DNA of 64,000 nt from Adiantum capillus-veneris. Its lineage: Eukaryota > Streptophyta > Polypodiopsida > Polypodiales > Pteridaceae. The notes below the pieces were generated by a model. The model saw nothing but the letters and a program-made list of their open reading frames with translations, had not been told where the DNA came from and ran no database searches. Below, piece by piece: positions 1 through 10,660 of this stretch. The translations under genes were made by a program, and so were the position numbers. Position 1 is the stretch's first letter; each line of letters begins with the position of its first letter. Where the stretch lies: contig CM043944.1 of the NCBI GenBank assembly GCA_014529385.2, positions 62,832,248 to 62,896,247 on the forward strand. The letters run 5' to 3'.

Positions 1-53
1 CTTTGAAACTGATTCAACGGAGGCCCAATGCCAAATGTCGGGATATCCTCTTT

Positions 54-990
54 TCTTTGGAGAGCCTGGAGAGGATGCATAATTATTTTTAGCAAATTTC
101 AAGATGTCTTGCCGTATCAAGAGGATAGTAACTGATCAAGAACGTATATAAATGTTTGAGGTGGTCCTTAGGAAAGATGCTAGCACTTGGTTTGACTCTT
201 TGCCTGAGGAAGTTAAAGGGAATTACATGGAAGTTCTGAATCATTTTAAGAGACACTTCTTTGATCCCCAAAACACTCAAAAGATATGGCAAGACATTGT
301 TTCTCACAAACAAAAAGACTATTACATGTATAAACAAGAGTTTCTACGTCTTTGGGCTGTATGGGTGAGAAATGTTGCTAACCTTGGTGATGGTGCAGAG
401 TTCCTAAAGAAGGAGAAGTTCATAGACGGTCTCTTTCCCACACTCAAGATAAAGGTTGAAGTGGGTGCACCTGCTACCTTTGACGCAGCTGAAACTAGAG
501 TTGTTGAGAAGTATAGGAAACTCAAGTGTCTAAGAGGAGAGGTTCCAATAGAGGGTCCTAGACCTAAAGGAAAATTGCAAGCATCAACATCTAGAGAGAT
601 TCCTGAGGTAACGTCTGAAGTGATTAAGAAGTTAAATGAATCTTTAAGCAACCTATCAATTCATCTTGCACAAGCCATAGGTCCAAAGGGACAAGCAAAG
701 AAGTCAAAAGAGTGAGAGACACCACGACCTAGGGGAGTCTTGCAATGTTGGAATTGTGGAGAGTCTGGACATGGGATGTATAATTGTCCTTGGTCCCGTG
801 GGGAGCCAGGGAGACCTAACTTGAATTTCCTAGTGATGAATGCACGTGAAGGAACCAGTGAACAACCATGGCTCCTACAAAGGACAAATGGAGTAAGACC
901 ACATCCACCAGGAGTGGAAGGAGTTCCACCTTTGCCAAACCCAAATGTGCGTGTGGTAGAGGTGACAAATTCCAATGAGCACTATGAGAG
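54..990 (+). pseudogene. Decayed Ty3/gypsy gag with zinc knuckle
   Basis: This is a Gag (capsid/nucleocapsid) remnant of an LTR retrotransposon. One frame reads from a FFGEPGEDA segment near 54, through a capsid-like part (152-715, with the FKRHFF..PQ and KFIDGL motifs usual in plant gypsy Gag), to a CCHC zinc knuckle, CWNCGESGHGMYNC, near 743-785. The same frame is broken by stops near 79, at 149-151 and at 713-715 (TGA), so the zinc knuckle is cut from the capsid part by a single nonsense codon. Nothing recognisable as protease or pol follows: after about 990 the frame runs into low-complexity sequence. The left part is cut by the window edge. The assignment to gypsy Gag is secure; the lineage is not. 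Confidence 0.75.
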
Positions 991-1579
991 ATCGTGGTGT
1001 TTACCGTGGACCATTACCGCAAAACAAGAGAGAGGAATTCAAAATGAGGAGAGAGAAACCCTTTTGTTGTTCATGCGGCATTTTATTGCCTGTATTACCA
1101 CGCATATTTTTGCGATTATTGGGGCGACCATTACTGCTAAGGCCATAGACCCCCTTCCCCCTCCCTCTTCCGCGGGTTACCATTTAAATCCAATACAACT
1201 CCAAATGTATTTACACACTACAACTCCTACACTCTCCAGAATGCTCACTTCACTTAATCTCTCTTTCACTCTAAAACTTCTATACATAAATCATAATACT
1301 CACAACAAAACCATTACTAATACTATTCATAAGCACATAACGAAACATTTGCGAATTAATCATATACTACACGAAAAAAAAGAATGGAGGGTTTTATTAA
1401 TTCTCATCTTGTATAAGATCTCTACAAGCACTAGGGTCCATTTTTAGACCCACCTAGTTTTAAATGTGAAATAGGACGCATAGAAATTCTCAAAAAGAGG
1501 AAAATCATTTAGCAAACATCCAACCATTGAAGAAGTGTACACTAACGTTAATGTTTACCAATGACACACACGGACACAC

Positions 1580-1584
<5 letters not shown>
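991..1584. other. Non-coding stretch with repeat module
   Basis: No gene is visible. The segment is C- and T-rich. From about 1447 to 1584 it resembles 18108-18226 (same order of a CCACCTAGTTT start, a GAGGAxAATC segment, a TTACACTAAC segment and an ACACACA run), and both are followed directly by a GA microsatellite. This points to a shared dispersed repeat that lies partly in each place. Confidence 0.5.

Positions 1585-1637
<53 letters not shown>
1585..1637. repeat. (GA)n microsatellite
   Basis: About 26 uninterrupted GA units. It lies directly after the repeat module that is also found upstream of the GA tract at 18227-18250. Confidence 0.95.
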
Positions 1638-1638
<1 letters not shown>

Positions 1639-1659
1639 ACAATGAGAGTGTTTGAGGAT

Positions 1660-2024
1660 TGATCGAATGGGTGCCCACCTGGCTGGACACGTAGACAGAC
1701 ACTATATTTGTAGTTTATTATTTTGCCAAACTAGTGTAGTGATACTCTATGTAAATCCTGATTTTGAAGTAGCAGGTCAATTCCCTAAGTTGTAATTCTG
1801 TCATGACAATTGTAAAGGTCTATGTGAATAGGCCACTGGCCATTTGAATGTCCTGGGTATAAAGGTCAATAACTTTAATGTGAAAAAAGGCTTATCTAGG
1901 GAAGAGGAAAGAGCCCTGTTGTACGTATTCTCAAGTTACGAAGCTGCTCTAACTTGTAGTCAACTTTTCTAACAATTGGGTAATTAGTTTTCAATTCCAA
2001 AATGTGCATTGTGTTCCTTTTTCT
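1660..2024 (+). repeat. Direct repeat, copy 1 (LTR-like)
   Basis: About 365 bp that recurs at 2533-2906 in the same orientation with scattered substitutions. Both copies start TGATYGAAYGGG, contain a TATAAAGG/TATAAGG promoter-like motif in the middle, and share the stretch around AACAATTGGGTAATTAG near the end. A pair of LTRs or two solo LTRs is possible, but no primer-binding site follows this copy and no purine tract precedes the second. Confidence 0.6.
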
Positions 2025-2532
2025 TTGCTCTTTCATTCAAGTGTAAGCATTGTCAGTTTTGTTGAGGTTTGCAACTACGAGTTAGTGAGCCTAATCATCA
2101 GATTTGAGTGCTTAAATCATTGTTTTTAGTCGTTTTGACCATAGGAGAGTGTTCGTAGAGCATAGAACGACCTTTTTGGATAGTTTTGTTGCAGTTTTAG
2201 GACCTCTTTTATGATGGATTGTGATTTTGGTATCTTCTTGGATTGCAACCAGACTTGATAGGATAGTGTCCTAGACCTCCTCCCAAAGTTTTGTTGCATT
2301 GCGAGTCCATTTGAGTGCCAAATTGCCGTGATGACCTACAGATGTGAGAAAGGACATAGGCAAATTTTCTTGATCATTGAGTATTGGTTTTCTTGTTGAA
2401 GTTTTGCTTGTTAAGCTTCACTTCTTTAGATTGACAATCTCAAAGAGTCTCCGTGCCCCATCCGAGTCACTTCCCTGAGTTTTGACATTATGTTAGTGCC
2501 TCATAGCTATGCTACAGACGTCTACCATGGAT
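2025..2532. other. Spacer between direct repeats
   Basis: No open frame or recognisable motif. If the flanking repeats are LTRs this would be the roughly 500-bp interior of a miniature (TRIM-like) element, but the expected priming sites are not visible. Confidence 0.4.
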
Positions 2533-2906
2533 TGATTGAACGGGCGCCCACCTCACCGGACCCGTAGCCGGACACCACATTTGTAGTTTATTATTTTGCC
2601 AAACTAGTGTAGTGATACTCTATGTAAATCCTAATTCTGAAGTAGCAGGTCAATTCCCTAAGTTGTAATTCTATCATGACAATTGTAAAGGTCTATGTGA
2701 ACTAGCCACCGGCCATTTAGAATGTCCTATTTATAAGGTCAATAACTTCAATGTGAAAAAAAGGCTTATCTTTAGAGAAGAAAGAGCTCTATCGTATGTG
2801 CGCTCAAGCTACAATATGCTCCAACTTGTAATCAACTTTTCTAACAATTGGGTAATTAGTTTTCAATTTTGAAACTTGCATTGTGTTCTTCTCTCTTTGC
2901 ATGGTA
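2533..2906 (+). repeat. Direct repeat, copy 2 (LTR-like)
   Basis: Second copy of the repeat at 1660-2024, with CTATTTATAAGG where the first has TGGGTATAAAGG. Similarity fades after the TGCATTGTGTTC motif. Confidence 0.6.
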
Positions 2907-2974
2907 GGTATAGGCATATTTCCCACAATGATGTGAGGATCTTAGACTGGCCATGATTTACATGTCGTTGGAGT

Positions 2975-3145
2975 GTGAAGCTCTTCAGGGTCGTGACCGA
3001 GAAGCATCGGTCCTCCGGTTGTAGACAGTAGGAGCTTAGCAGATGTTCAAACATCGGTCCTCCGGTTGTGAAGCTCTTCAGGGTCGTGACCGAGAAGCAT
3101 CGGTCCTCCGGTTGTAGACAGTAGGAGCTTAGCAGATGTTCAAAC
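2975..3145 (+). repeat. 93-bp tandem duplication
   Basis: Two copies of a unit beginning GTGAAGCTCTTCAGGG, at 2975-3067 and 3068-3145. The copies appear identical over about 78 bp. The 16 bp between them (ATCGGTCCTCCGGTTG) repeats an internal part of the unit, which suggests slippage or unequal exchange at that short repeat. Confidence 0.9.
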
Positions 3146-4676
3146 TAGGCAAAAAGAGTGCAAAAAGACTTAATGAATAGTTTAATACACATAATATTGT
3201 TGATTAGAGAGAGTTTAAGCAAAAAGATTGTCAATAAGAACTCTATTAATTGTTAAGTAGTAAGAAACATAGAACCAAGACTCAAGAGATCTATTCAGCG
3301 AGACAAGTAATAGAACTTCAGATATATGGTTTGCCTTTTTATAATCCGGTTGCATACGTCATATCGGTATACCCTTTGAATTGCAACCCTTCGACCAGAA
3401 AGCTCTCAAAAATTGAACCAGTGTTGAATCTTTTCATACTATTGACGCTCTTTCCGACCTTCTTTGATCCTTTTTCCACTCCTCTCAGGAAAAAAGCTTG
3501 AAGAAAATAACCCCAACACCATTATGGGCTTCTGCCAGTTCCCCCAGTGACCAAGAGCTCATCAAAGATCCTATCCTCCCATTAGCTCCCTGCCAATACC
3601 CTCCAAAAAGACCCTCCAATTGATACAAAAATGGCCTTTATAGGGATGCCCTCTTCATTTTTTTTTAAAGGTTCAACTAGCACTTTAATTTTGGAAACTT
3701 TTGAGCCGTTAGCATGCTCTAGCTCCATCTACTCTATTCTTTGTGACTTTCTCTCACTGATTTCGGAGACCCTCCTTTATCTGGACATGCTCTCCATGTA
3801 CCCACCTTGACCGGCCTTTGAATTCTATTTTGTCTATGCTCATTCACCCAGTGGGTGAGTTGTAAAGCCGGGCCAAAAACCCTCCTTTTTTACCATGAAC
3901 CACTCCATCCTTGCCACAATCTGACCCTATTGTGCCCACTCATCGAGGCCGCCAAAACACAAGAAAACCATTTGCAACCATCCCTTGGGCAACTGCAACA
4001 AACTTCAACCATCCATATCTTTCTCATTGAAGATCCAATGAATGAGCCGTTAGTTTGTGCTGACTCCATACATCTTTCTACCTTCTTGAGATCAAGAAAA
4101 ACCCATAAAACACCAGATGACACGAGCTCCCAAGCAGTCAAACTAGCTTCGAACCTGGCCCTCGACAAACCTTCAAAGCTACATAACTTGGCATCCAAGA
4201 CTCATATTGATGATCTAGAAAGATCTACATGCTCCATAATTTAAGCTCTATGCATATATCACTTCAAATCACCTTTGACAACATGTTCCCATCTGCCTTT
4301 CCCGTCTCAAATCTGCAACCTCTTCTATATTTAGACTGCAATAACTTTCTCACCGGACTTCGTTTGATGAGTTGTCTGCACAAGTTTACTCAACACTTCA
4401 AGCTCTATCTTTTCAACAAGAAAACCAACCTTTCATCCAATCTTCACCTACCAACCCAATTGGTTCACTTTGAAACACTTTTGATCTACAAAAACCCACA
4501 TAATGCATACATTCCTGCTAATCTGATGCCATAAGCAGTTCGAACATAAATCATAGATTCCTCAAAGTTCATGGATATAGCAAAAATTTGTTTTACATTT
4601 TGTGCCTGCAAAGAAGCACGAAATCCACTCCCTCTAAACGTGCACATCATCCGGTATGTGCCAATCTTTAGAGGTT
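3146..4676. other. Gene-poor stretch
   Basis: No recognisable gene. Open frames exist at 3855-4244 (plus) and 3890-4198 (minus), but neither shows a known motif. The stretch lies just past the 3' end of family X copy 1 on the minus strand and may hold its untranslated 3' part or LTR. No second copy is present in the window to define it. Confidence 0.4.
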
Positions 4677-5950
4677 ATTCAATGCAATATATCCTTCAGA
4701 ATCACATCTTCATTGTCTAAATCCTTATCTTTGTCCAGATTGAAGTCTTTATCTTCAACTTGAAGCCCTTCATTTCTCCTTTTATACATCTTGACACACT
4801 TACCTGCAAGTGGAAGTTTCAACTTCGTACCATCCATCTCACCTAACTTTTAGGTAGGAAAAGCATGTTTAACCACATACGGGCCAAACAATCGCTTAAC
4901 CATTTTTTGCATAGATGTATATTGGTTTTCAAAACTGCTATCATAAACAAGAATCCAATCATGTTCTTGAATAGCACATGGCCTAAACCTATGCCATTTG
5001 TCAAAAGCCTCTTTATTTTTCAAATGAGCACTCCTCAATTTCTCCTTTGCAGCTTCTATATCTTTGCTTCTCCTCTCTAGCTGTCCAATCCTTGAAGCAA
5101 GAAAACCTTCTATGCTCATTTCTAGATCCCAAGGCAATATACTCCATGTAGTCACTACCTCTTCAAGAGGCATAATAGTCTTATGTACATACATAAGCTC
5201 TAATGGTATGAAACCTCTAACTGTGTTGTGTATAGTACAATCCGCCCATAAAGAATAAGGAAGTAACCGAGGTCAATCACCAATACGACCTTTACATGCT
5301 TTAGCCAATTCCTTGACAATGGAGTATGTCCTCTTTCACTTTTCCCATTCCCTTTGGGACTGTATGTAGAAGTGAGTGTTAACTTGACACCCATACGAGC
5401 ACAAAAAAAAAAATGGCTTTGTCATCATCCAACTCTCCTCTAGCTGTAAAAAATTCTTCCAACACAACCATATCTACATATTACATCTTCTAGCAAAAAC
5501 TTGCTTACCATACTTGTAGCTTTGGTTCACAAACCCCTCCCTTCAACTTGATTCGTCAAATCTTCTCTGGCAAGCATTATGTATCTCATCTGCCATAACC
5601 CTATGGGCATTGTAATCAAATTGACTACCCATTTGCAATGTATGCACAATGGATACTCTAGATGTAATCCATGTCTATACTTTACATTTGAGTACATTTG
5701 ACATACAATACAAGTTTCAACAAAGTGCTCCAAATTGTTATACGTACCCTTCCACCAATATCGTTCTTCCATCTTGATAAAAGTGGCCCAAACTCCCCAA
5801 ACTCCCCTGTGGAACAAAAATGAAGGTGAATGGTGACGACTTATGAATTTCTTTAAGTACTTGAAGTTATGTTACCTTATCACAAACAACTCGCTGAGGG
5901 GTTCCTCTCCGCCTCTTTGGATGCTTCCATAGAAACCCATCCTGTAAGAG
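4677..5950 (-). pseudogene. Family X integrase region (broken)
   Basis: Integrase inserts retroelement cDNA into the chromosome. On the minus strand a DGFLWKHPKRRRGTPQ lead-in (about 5950) is followed by a zinc-binding segment with CIVCQMYSNVK (5817-5700), core remnants including YSPKGNGKSERG, corresponding to the usual PQxNGxxER block (about 5360), and the C-terminal part with WILVYDSSFENQ and KRLFGPYVV (5194-4850). A basic tail beginning MDGTKLKLPLAGK ends at 4677. The frame changes several times and stops are frequent. The first part of the catalytic core is hard to read. Family membership is clear from gene order and the GPYVV block typical of gypsy integrase ends. Confidence 0.65.
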
Positions 5951-6389
5951 ATACCCATAAGCCTTCTTTTGGATATGATTAAACTCTTGGTTAGTCTAGT
6001 CCTCATACTTCTTTAGTGTACTCAAACATTTCCGAATCAGAAACCATTCACCTTCATTTTTGTTCTCAGCAAAAGACTGTAATGCAAAAACCGTGTTTTT
6101 ACATTCTACCTGTAGATTTGAAGAGGTAAAGAACCTCAATTCCACATCTGCAGCTTCAAATTCATAGTCTCGTCATCTTCAATCCTGACCTTGGACAACA
6201 TTTCAGCTACCGAATTATCCTTCCCTGCAATATAAAATTTGGGATTTAATGACTTAATGCATGCTATCCAGCGTATCATGTCTATGTCTCATGTAGAAAA
6301 ACTTGTGATCATCCCAAGTAATGGTACAAAATCTATCTCTACTATTACAGAAGCACCAATAAAGTACTCCTTGTCACACCTTAGGGCAG

Positions 6390-6551
6390 TTGGTACACCC
6401 CAAAGTTCCCTTTAATATGTGGATATGCTCTCTATCAAGCACTTAATACTTTAGCACCAAATCTGATAGCATACCTTTTTCCGTGCTTGTCATCCTATCC
6501 AATAGCCCACCCAATACCTACAAGACTCATGTCAATCGTCACAATCATTGG
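6390..6551 (-). pseudogene. Family X RNase H remnant
   Basis: The minus strand reads VTIDMSLVGIGWAIGQ-like sequence with the TID start expected for the first catalytic aspartate of a gypsy RNase H, then RYAIRFGAKVLS and an AYPHIKGNFGVYQ segment corresponding to the usual YSQIKREL block. Several stops interrupt it. It follows the reverse transcriptase directly. About 450 bp of unreadable sequence separates it from the integrase. Confidence 0.5.
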
Positions 6552-7108
6552 ATTTTGATTTTGTAATCTAGTTTCTTTAATGTAGGATCCTCTTGTAGCA
6601 TCTTCTTTAGTTTACAAACAACTTTTGAGTGTTCTTCTTTCCAAACAAATTCATGTCCCTTCTTGAGCAATTGGTATAAACCTCTGCAACATGTGAAAAT
6701 GGGGTAAAATTGATCATAACCTAAATACAAGTCTCCCATATAATATATGGCTCTACCAGCAAAATCCTTTGCAAAATCATCAACCACTAGACCTATTCCT
6801 ACATTTCTAATAGCCACCTTGTTCACTTGTTGCATATCCTGTATAAACCTCAGTGTACCATTATTCTTGGGAACCATAAACCACCTGCTAGAGTAAGAAC
6901 CACAAGAGGGCTCCAAAATTCCCATCTTAATCTTCTCATTTAACACATCAACCAACTTAGGAAGATGAGATTTTGGAACAGGTATACGTTGCAAATTCCA
7001 AGGGAGGTGTGGAACAATGAATTTCACCATGGGAGACACAATGCTAGGATCCACACAACCAATCTCACCTGGTTGGAAAGCAAAAGCATTCCCAGGAATC
7101 TTTAACAT
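6545..7108 (-). pseudogene. Family X reverse transcriptase, catalytic core missing
   Basis: Reverse transcriptase N-terminal half: GILEPSCGSYSSRWFMVPKN, then LRFIQDMQQVNKV (the RxxxDxxxxN block of gypsy enzymes, with D changed in context), then a YYMGDLYLGYDQF block. The frame then jumps directly to a KKGHEFVWKEEHSKV segment that normally lies well after the YxDD active site. Roughly one hundred residues including YxDD are absent without a frame break, so this looks like an internal deletion. The C-terminus reads into the RNase H. Confidence 0.7.
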
Positions 7109-7111
7109 TTC

Positions 7112-7630
7112 TCAAAAACATTCTATCTCTTCTTGATTTAGAAAATTTGCATCATTTATCTGCAATTCTTGCAAATTTTCTTCACTAAATGAATGCCAAA
7201 TTTCACCTCGACCTTGGAGAATAGACTGTTGAGATGATTTCTCCATAACTGTAACACTCTCTTTTAGCAATGTAATAGCCACATGCCTGACCTTCTTTGC
7301 CACTGCTTTGTATTTTGTATTTACTTGTACCTCCTTTGAATCCAACTCTTCTTTGCATTGAAAAAGGATGTCATACATATCAAGTGAGTTTAGCTTAAAA
7401 ATCTCAATCCTAGCTTGATCATTGGTATTCATGGTTGCATCTAATTCTCTCATTGTGTCCACAAATTCATATTCTTCAAGAATCCCTAAAATTTCTTTGT
7501 TTGGATCCAATATCTCACATTCTTGAAACATACCTTGGGCATTGCAAACATGTTGCTTCTTCCATTTGCATAATTCATTGAATTTCCTGTAAGATATTGA
7601 TCCCTCTGAAGATAAACCCAAAAATCCCAA
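7112..7630 (-). pseudogene. Family X protease-RT linker region
   Basis: 172 open codons without a known domain. It matches copy 2 at 28610-28771 (GFLGLSxEGSISY, CKWxxxHxCxxQG, ILxEYE) and its continuation at 45720-45942 (FVDTMxELD, NSLxMYDxxFQ, VNTKxKxVAKKVR). The break between the two halves of copy 2 falls at the position of 7461-7477 here, so this copy is the intact target of elements D and E. Confidence 0.7.
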
Positions 7631-7755
7631 AGAAAAATCCTATCTGTAAACATCCACCACTGTCAGCGAAAAGAACTTCTCCTTCAAAGCACCATCAAAG
7701 TCTCGCTTTATAATGGCACTTGGAAAAAATCCAAGAAACCCCTGTTCTCTTTAAA

Positions 7756-8456
7756 TTATTTTGTCAACTTTGTTAATGGATAATCCCTTAAGGTTTCCCT
7801 CTTCCTATCATGGTCTACACAAACAATTAGAAATTGTACCGCTTTCTTCCCATCACGACTTTGGATCCAGGCATATGCAGATCCATCATCCAAAACTTTT
7901 GTTTCCATTTGCACCACAATAATATAAGGTTGTCCTAATATAATTGGATAAGTTGAGTGCTCTTGCACAAAGAAATTATGTTCATCGATGGCCTACATCC
8001 CCTATAATTACTTTAACATTAGGACATGCACCATACAAATCACTTGATTGTGCATTAGCAGCTTGGATATGCCACCCATGTTCAACATCAACAGGCCACT
8101 TCCCTTCTGAATATAAGCTCTTTGACATAAGGTTTACTTCTGAACCATGATCTACCAATGTGACAACCGGATCCTCCAAATTGCCTATCTTCAATAGTAG
8201 CCCTAGCCCAATGATTCCATGTAAAATGGATGCGATGTACCTCTTTATGATACTCATCCTCATGAAATTTGACATGCTTTACCCGCCTTGGAAGCTCTCC
8301 GTTTTTTACTATGCTTTCCCATTCATCATAACCAAATTCTTCTTTATTAACACTTATCAATATGGCTTCAGTTTGTTCATAAATGCTCTGCACTCCCTGT
8401 GTCCTGGTTGGATTATTTTTTAGGCTTATACAATATTTGGCGCTTCCTCTCCATAA
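7756..8456 (-). pseudogene. Family X aspartic protease region
   Basis: Retroviral-type protease region. The active-site block reads VTLVDHGSEVNLMS (about 8175-8130), followed by a HGWxIxAAN segment, a YGACPNVKVxIGDV segment and LGQPYI, the ILGxP-like block that closes plant retroelement proteases. The motif has D-H-G where aspartic proteases have D-S/T-G, and copy 2 has the same D-H-G. The pieces lie in at least three frames (8088-8456, 7982-8275, 7756-7968). A KAVQFL block and the linker region follow. Confidence 0.75.
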
Positions 8457-9190
8457 GATCAATGCGCGGGGGATTCACTCTATATAAAAAATGGGACACC
8501 ACTTGCGAGCGGACAACTTTTGATAAAACCCTTATATACAACTCATATTAGGGAGTATTCCCCCCTTTCTATGCTTATATGATAATCAGTGAAGAAAACT
8601 ATAATACCCCTATCTTACGTACAAAATTTAGGTCTCACATGATCTAACTATGTAGAACTAGTCAAAGAGTGTAGCATAGTGACTGGCAGCTTACAAAGGA
8701 ACCACTTCTATTGATAATTAGATGTACCCTTAATGTGTCTTAGTTTGACTTTCAAACTATGTAGCCAATCAACCTGCACTCTAGCCTCTTGTCCAATTTT
8801 GACCTATTTAAATTACTCAAAAAACAAGGTTATAAAGTTGTGTTAGGTTCTCCGTGTAAATTTGTATCTATAGAAACTATTTATAGCTTTCATCTTTTAA
8901 TAAATGAACTATAATCACAAACCAAGAAATTTTCATGTATCTTTGTAGCTATTAACTCACAAATTCGAGGGAAGACTAATTTAGGAAGCAATGATTTTGA
9001 AACACAAAAACTTCCTCTCATTTTTCCTTTTCTCCCCCCCTAAATATGATACCCCTTCCTTATTTTTAAGCTTGGGAGATAAATTATTGGGGGCCTGCCC
9101 CTAACTTATGTAGTCTGTTTTAAAAAAAAACCTCCCCTACACTTACGTAGTGCGATAATTTTTCCATGGTGAATCCCCCAGGGATCAATG
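8457..9190. mobile_element. hAT-like MITE with 8-bp target duplication
   Basis: A 718-bp insertion (8465-9182) in the gag-protease part of family X copy 1. The target duplication GATCAATG lies at 8457-8464 and 9183-9190. The ends are inverted repeats: CGCGGGGGATTCAC on the left and, read inward from the right, CCTGGGGGATTCAC, 12 of 14 matching. No open frame of any length is present, so it is non-autonomous. Family X copy 2 carries a single, uninterrupted version of the target at 27773-27780. An 8-bp duplication with short G-rich ends is the pattern of the hAT superfamily; the superfamily call rests on this alone. Confidence 0.85.
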
Positions 9191-9762
9191 ATGCCGTCAT
9201 GAAATTCCCGCTTTGCAATACCGAGAATTTCTTGTATGGTAAACTCCACCCAACTATTCAGAATCCGCTCCTCAAGTATTGTATTTACATCAGTTGCCTA
9301 TTCAATACCAGATCTTAGTTTATATGATGGACCCCAAGATTTCCTTGCTTTCTTCTCCTTCTCAATTTCATCCAATGGAGTATCAGGTAGGATAGGAGCC
9401 ACACCTGAGCTAGATTCTTTTTCCTTTGGTACTGCCAACCTATTTGTCTTCTTCAAGGTTCCTGCTAGATCCTCTTCTCTTTTTTGCTTTTCATCTTCAA
9501 AAGCCTCATTGTTTTGATACCTTGCTATATATGAATATATTGAGAGGGAGTTTACAGGATCCCCCCACTTAGTAGTCTTTCTAATGCAGTTTCCCACTTG
9601 ACATAGCTGGTGATATCCAACCTTTCCCTTTTGTGCCATTGTCATAGCATACGGCCAAAAAGTTTCCTTTTTGTGAGAAACTTCAATAGGTTTTCCCTAT
9701 AATTTGCTTTCAATTTTCACTCCATAAGTCAATGATTCCGCTACACTTGCATGATGTTATTG
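9191..9762 (-). pseudogene. Family X gag, C-terminal part
   Basis: Continues the gag begun at 25927-25431 beyond the B insertion. The minus strand reads HHASVAESLTYGVKI, then YAMTMAQKGKVGYHQLCQVGN, a lysine- and glutamate-rich segment, WGPSYKLRSGIE and VEFTIQEILGIAKREFHDGIID up to the MITE. Copy 2 reads the same order at 27209-27790. The KLRSxIE...LGEILGIAKxEFHD block is the most conserved part of the family. The main open piece is 9298-9645. Confidence 0.7.
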
Positions 9763-9767
9763 CAACA

Positions 9768-9944
9768 TATAAGACCTAGGGTTACTGAACATAGGATCCT
9801 CCTCCCTACCGCCCCTTATATAGGCCTAACTCCTAGCTCTTTCCCTAAGCAGATCCCCAGTCCGCACTGGTCCAGTCCAGGCCCTTGGCCTAGGTCCTTG
9901 ACCCCCTAGGTTGGGCCTTTCCCCGTAGGACCCTTATCCTGACA
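9768..9944 (-). repeat. Element B 3' LTR
   Basis: 177 bp, nearly identical to 25249-25425. On the minus strand it starts TGTCAGG and carries a TATATAAGG promoter motif (about 9816-9823). Confidence 0.85.
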
Positions 9945-9960
9945 TTACTTCCCCCTTAAG
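9945..9960 (-). promoter_or_regulatory. Element B polypurine tract
   Basis: Minus strand CTTAAGGGGGAAGTAA directly before the 3' LTR. Such tracts prime plus-strand DNA synthesis. It overlaps the end of pol (LKGE), as in many gypsy elements. Confidence 0.7.
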
Positions 9961-10660
9961 GAAGAGTTTTTGTCCTCGAAAATACAAGTGGTAATATCTT
10001 CTTAAGAATACTGATGTTTTCTTTATTGACGTCCCATAAGTGAGCCAGTTGTCTGTATGACCGATAATTGGTGCAGTGAGGAGGTTGAATGAAACCAAGA
10101 GCAACATCTTGATTTTCAACATTGTTGTCCGTTTGCAACCACTTGGGTCTAAATGGTAACTCCATTTATAACTCACTTGAGTACTGTAAAGGAGTAACAC
10201 AACTAAGAGTCACTTGGGTCTAACCAATTTTTAGATATTGTGAAGGTACTGGGATAATGCAAGGAAACCTTGGCGTAACTTTCCATGCAGTTGTGAGCCA
10301 GATTTCCTACTTACCTGAGTATCTTGAAAAGTTCATAGATAGGGAGTGTCCTCGTGTTAGAATTCTGAATAGTTTGGAACACAAAGAACTACATGTTCAT
10401 CCCTAATGAAGATTACTTGCCAACATACTTTGTCAGCACACCTGGTAAGTCCTTGACGTATGAAAGTATTGACACAATCTCCAACCCCACCACAACAGGT
10501 GTTCAAAGTCGAAAACCGTACTTAAGCAAATTCTAGAATAGGGAGAAAATCATATATTCAGAAATGCGTTGTGCTAACGTATGCTCTTAGAAAATCCTTT
10601 AGCACCAGATTACTCTTTGTAATCTGCCTATCCCCTTGGATAACTGATAGTACTGAGGTG
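9956..10660 (-). pseudogene. Element B integrase and C-terminal remnants
   Basis: Near 10660-10580 the minus strand reads DRQITKSNLVLKDFLRAYVS, matching the DGQTExxNxxLEDxLRAYV block of chromovirus integrases with changes that mostly fit G-to-A. The last 120 bp read a tryptophan-containing SIKK...YYHLYFRGQKLFLKGE tail resembling the end of a chromodomain (WEDxxxIKKxFPxFxLEDK). Between them frames are broken. The reading relies on short matches, so the chromovirus label is probable, not certain. Confidence 0.5.

Noticed and set aside
3855-4244. Possible small host gene
   Set aside because: No recognisable domain, overlapping frame on the other strand, and located in decayed repeat sequence.
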